DNA of 12,114 nucleotides from Eimeria necatrix (taxonomy: Eukaryota > Apicomplexa > Conoidasida > Eucoccidiorida > Eimeriidae): positions 1 through 12,114 of the forward strand of contig NW_013654829.1 of the NCBI RefSeq assembly GCF_000499385.1. Direction: 5' to 3'. The position numbers and the translations under genes are program-made. This document shows, one piece after another, positions 10,052 through 12,114 of this stretch; the stretch's first letter is position 1; each line of letters opens with the position of its first letter. The notes beneath the pieces are model-generated. The model ran no database searches. It was not told where the DNA came from and was given only the letters and a program-made list of their open reading frames with translations.

Positions 10052-10412
10052 TCAGTAGGGTTTTGCACCGACGCCGCACTCTCAACCAAGGTAGTTAGCC
10101 GGAACATTCCAGGTACTGATGATGCGAAGCCACACTTCGTTTTGCGCTAGGCCTGAATGTTTGCTTGTTACACAACCTGGCAAACACGAATTGAATAACT
10201 CGGCTGCGATGCTTACATTCCCAGAAGGGCCTACTGCTAACGTGGGAAATCACGAAAACGAACTTGAAGAATCCGCCTAGCGATTAGCGCATCAAACTGT
10301 CAAAAAATGTTCAGTTTAGGACTGCCGGGTAGGCACGCCTTGTCCCACATTTCATTATAGCCTTCGCTAGCTTCAGGATGTTACAACTCCGTGTACATGG
10401 CCTGACTTACAT
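10052..10412. other. No recognisable gene
   Basis: Short frames only. I see no repeat, RNA gene or regulatory signature. Confidence 0.45.
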
Positions 10413-10919
10413 ATGTCGCGCATGCGCATACTCACTTTGTTTCTTATAGATTTGCGTGGATGGGGAAGATGCCTGAGCACGGCGGAAGCAGTGGGAAGTT
10501 GGGCCACCGAAGGAGGCACAGGGAAGCGCCGATATTGCAAGCTGCTAGCTCTGACATGCTCCATCTGGCGAACCGGTGAAATGCAAGCATTCTTTTTAAG
10601 GCGGCTGTGTTTATATTCCTCACGAAAGCGTAATGATGGTTTGCTTGGCCGTATTGCTTTAGCTCGCACAAGCCTTTGGTGCGGTCATGATCTGGTCATC
10701 TGCCTTTTTTTCATACCTCGGCGTGAAGGCTTGGAGAGCTACGTCCCCGCAGAAGCAAGCTGCTGCTACGTGTTTATTAGACTAATGACGTGCCTTCACT
10801 TGCCGCGTGCTACTCGGAACAGCGTACGCAGTCACGATTGTATGGTTCGTGTCGTATGCAGTCACGGATGTCGATTTTCTGCTCTCTGCTTGTCGAAGAC
10901 GTACGGAGATTTACGCTAG
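10413..10919 (+). CDS. Longest ATG frame, 168 codons, doubtful
   Basis: This is the longest ATG-initiated frame in the window. The ATG has C at -3, a poor initiation context. The translation has about 13 cysteines and alternates short hydrophobic and basic stretches without a recognisable domain. Shorter frames of 98 and 75 codons are open on the opposite strand in the same interval. A stop-free run of this length is expected about 0.5 times by chance in six frames of 12 kb at this composition, so length alone is not evidence. A 30-base-period imperfect repeat inside it (10823-10871) would give two related peptides around SHDC and SHGC. I would not treat it as a gene without transcript or homology support. 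Confidence 0.13.
   Translation: MSRMRILTLFLIDLRGWGRCLSTAEAVGSWATEGGTGKRRYCKLLALTCSIWRTGEMQAFFLRRLCLYSSRKRNDGLLGRIALARTSLWCGHDLVICLFFIPRREGLESYVPAEASCCYVFIRLMTCLHLPRATRNSVRSHDCMVRVVCSHGCRFSALCLSKTYGDLR
10823..10871 (+). repeat. Imperfect 19-bp direct repeat, 30-base period
   Basis: Bases 10823-10841 and 10853-10871 match at 16 of 19 positions, sharing GCAGTCACG. The offset of 30 is a multiple of three, so the doubtful frame at 10413-10919 is not disturbed. Confidence 0.45.
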
Positions 10920-11750
10920 CAGTTTCACACTGTCACATGAAACTACCGTCGAAATTCGTTACAGCTAAAATGTTGTAAGCTCCGTCAGCGTATTGATAGA
11001 AGCGCAAATGTTCGTAACGCTTCGTTGATATGACATTCGCCTTTTGTTTCAGACACAGTTTTTCTGATTCTCCATGTGCCGGCAGCGAAAAGCTGCTGTT
11101 CTCGTTTTCACACAATGCGGGTTCATCTAGCGATGTGTCTAAGATGCTTGTTCACACACATTGGGGCTTCTGGTCGTGCTAGTCACGTGATACCGTTTGC
11201 ATTAGTGACAGAAGGTCCCTGTATCCTACTGCTCTAGTAGTATAACAGCGAATGACGCGGATGAATTTGGTAACCCGGTAAAGGAACACAGGGAAGCTCC
11301 GCACAGCGGGCCGCTTTAAGCATATCTCTAAGCGCTTTTGCAACACACGTTGCTCGTGAAGATAATTCGCAAGCGCCACAAGCGTGGCTTATCCTGCTCA
11401 ACTGTGCTCATTTGCGCATGAAGCTCGTTTTGTGGGAAATTGGCGAGTGATATTTTTTTCATGCTTTGCAATGAAACAGTGCGTGCAGACAGCGATTGCC
11501 GGAGCACGTTCGTTTCGTTCCTTTCTGTGTTATCCACTTTGTCACACTGACGTTTTCCTGTGGGCACCGTGTATTTCCACCGGAGTTCAAGTCCGCTGAT
11601 TTGGGACTCCCGCTGTTGGGCTTAATTCTCGTGACGCTGGCGACTAATAGCGAACGGCACTTATGACACACTGTAGCTCTTGAACTCTTGAAACTGACAT
11701 GCAACACGCAGAAAGGGGGGAAATAATGCTTTGTTAGCAATGCAACATAG
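10920..11750. other. No recognisable gene
   Basis: Overlapping frames of 60-93 codons occur on both strands without any recognisable motif. The 93-codon minus frame (11740-11459) and the 79-codon minus frame (11567-11328) overlap each other and a plus frame (11384-11599). No RNA gene or repeat stands out. Confidence 0.4.
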
Positions 11751-12114
11751 CGCAGAGATGTCTACCAAAGTGAGCAACTCAGGGCGTACGTCTTGAAGCA
11801 CAAGGTTCATCCTTGTGAACGTTGGATTTGGATACTGCAGGCCGCCTCAGCCTAAGGCCAGGCTAAGGCGTGCAAGAGCCATTAATACTCATGTGATTAA
11901 ACATAATATGTTTTCATCGTATTTCGAGGACAGGCCTACGATCAGGAGAAACTAAATTAGCCAAGTCAGATCGGGAGGCAAGGATACTGCACGACGCAAT
12001 CATGACTTCCACGGTAAGGTGCGTGTGCAGGGGGGAAAGCAAAAGCAGGTCAAAAATGGATATTGTGGCAGTCTTGTTCTTGTATTATTCGGTGAGAACT
12101 TTAGAGCCCAAAAT
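11751..12114 (+). repeat. Right copy of the long-range direct repeat, cut by window end
   Basis: This aligns with 135-487 in the same orientation; the constant offset in the core is 11,626 bases. Against the left copy it has about 7 extra bases near 11850, 6 extra bases before GTCAAAAATGG, and small deletions near 12085. In the frame that is open in the left copy, this copy also keeps a long open run but has a TAA at 11953-11955. Its true right end lies beyond the window. Confidence 0.85.

Noticed and set aside
135..12114. The end repeats as the two long terminal repeats of one retrotransposon
   Set aside because: The copies are only about 76% identical, the interior has no recognisable gag, reverse transcriptase, integrase or primer-binding site, and the right copy's end is unseen. 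An ancient, fully eroded element cannot be excluded, but nothing supports it.
1..12114. Bacterial, phage or CRISPR-type content
   Set aside because: There are no long adjoining reading frames, no ribosome-binding-site/start arrangements and no regularly spaced short repeats.

Overview
This 12.1-kb window reads as eukaryotic, largely non-coding DNA, and I recognise no gene in it. The longest ATG-initiated open frame is 168 codons, close to what chance gives in six frames of this length. I see no operon-like packing, no ribosome-binding-site/start arrangement, and no rRNA, tRNA, CRISPR array, transposase or reverse transcriptase. Base composition is roughly balanced and CpG is not visibly depleted, which argues against a heavily methylated vertebrate-type genome. 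Two things weakly suggest a coccidian apicomplexan (Eimeria/Cyclospora/Toxoplasma-like): a block of GGGGGCCCC/CTCTGGGG low-complexity sequence, and an apparent excess of GCATGC, the core of a known apicomplexan AP2-factor binding motif. This is inference only; no marker gene confirms it.

Layout, left to right. Positions 135-487 hold one copy of a diverged repeat whose second copy closes the window at 11751-12114, in the same orientation about 11.6 kb away. From 488 to about 5.9 kb is sequence without a recognisable gene. It holds a weak candidate exon on the minus strand at 2292-2151, a weaker one at 3026-2922, and a short GAAC tandem at 4622-4637. A GC-rich block of nested inverted and direct repeats lies at 5925-6016. 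From 6.0 to 8.7 kb there is little beyond a duplicated TGCATGC site near 6.82 kb and a 20-bp tandem pair at 8541-8580. A 58-bp near-perfect palindrome sits at 8738-8795. A 75-codon frame (9824-10051) and the 168-codon frame (10413-10919) are the only plus-strand ATG frames I list, both doubtful.

No genes can be shown to work together here. The best supported content is structural: a long-range direct repeat, a long palindrome and a GC-rich repeat block. The most useful follow-up is genome-wide: whether the end repeat is a dispersed family or part of a repeating unit of about 11.6 kb, and whether the palindrome recurs elsewhere.
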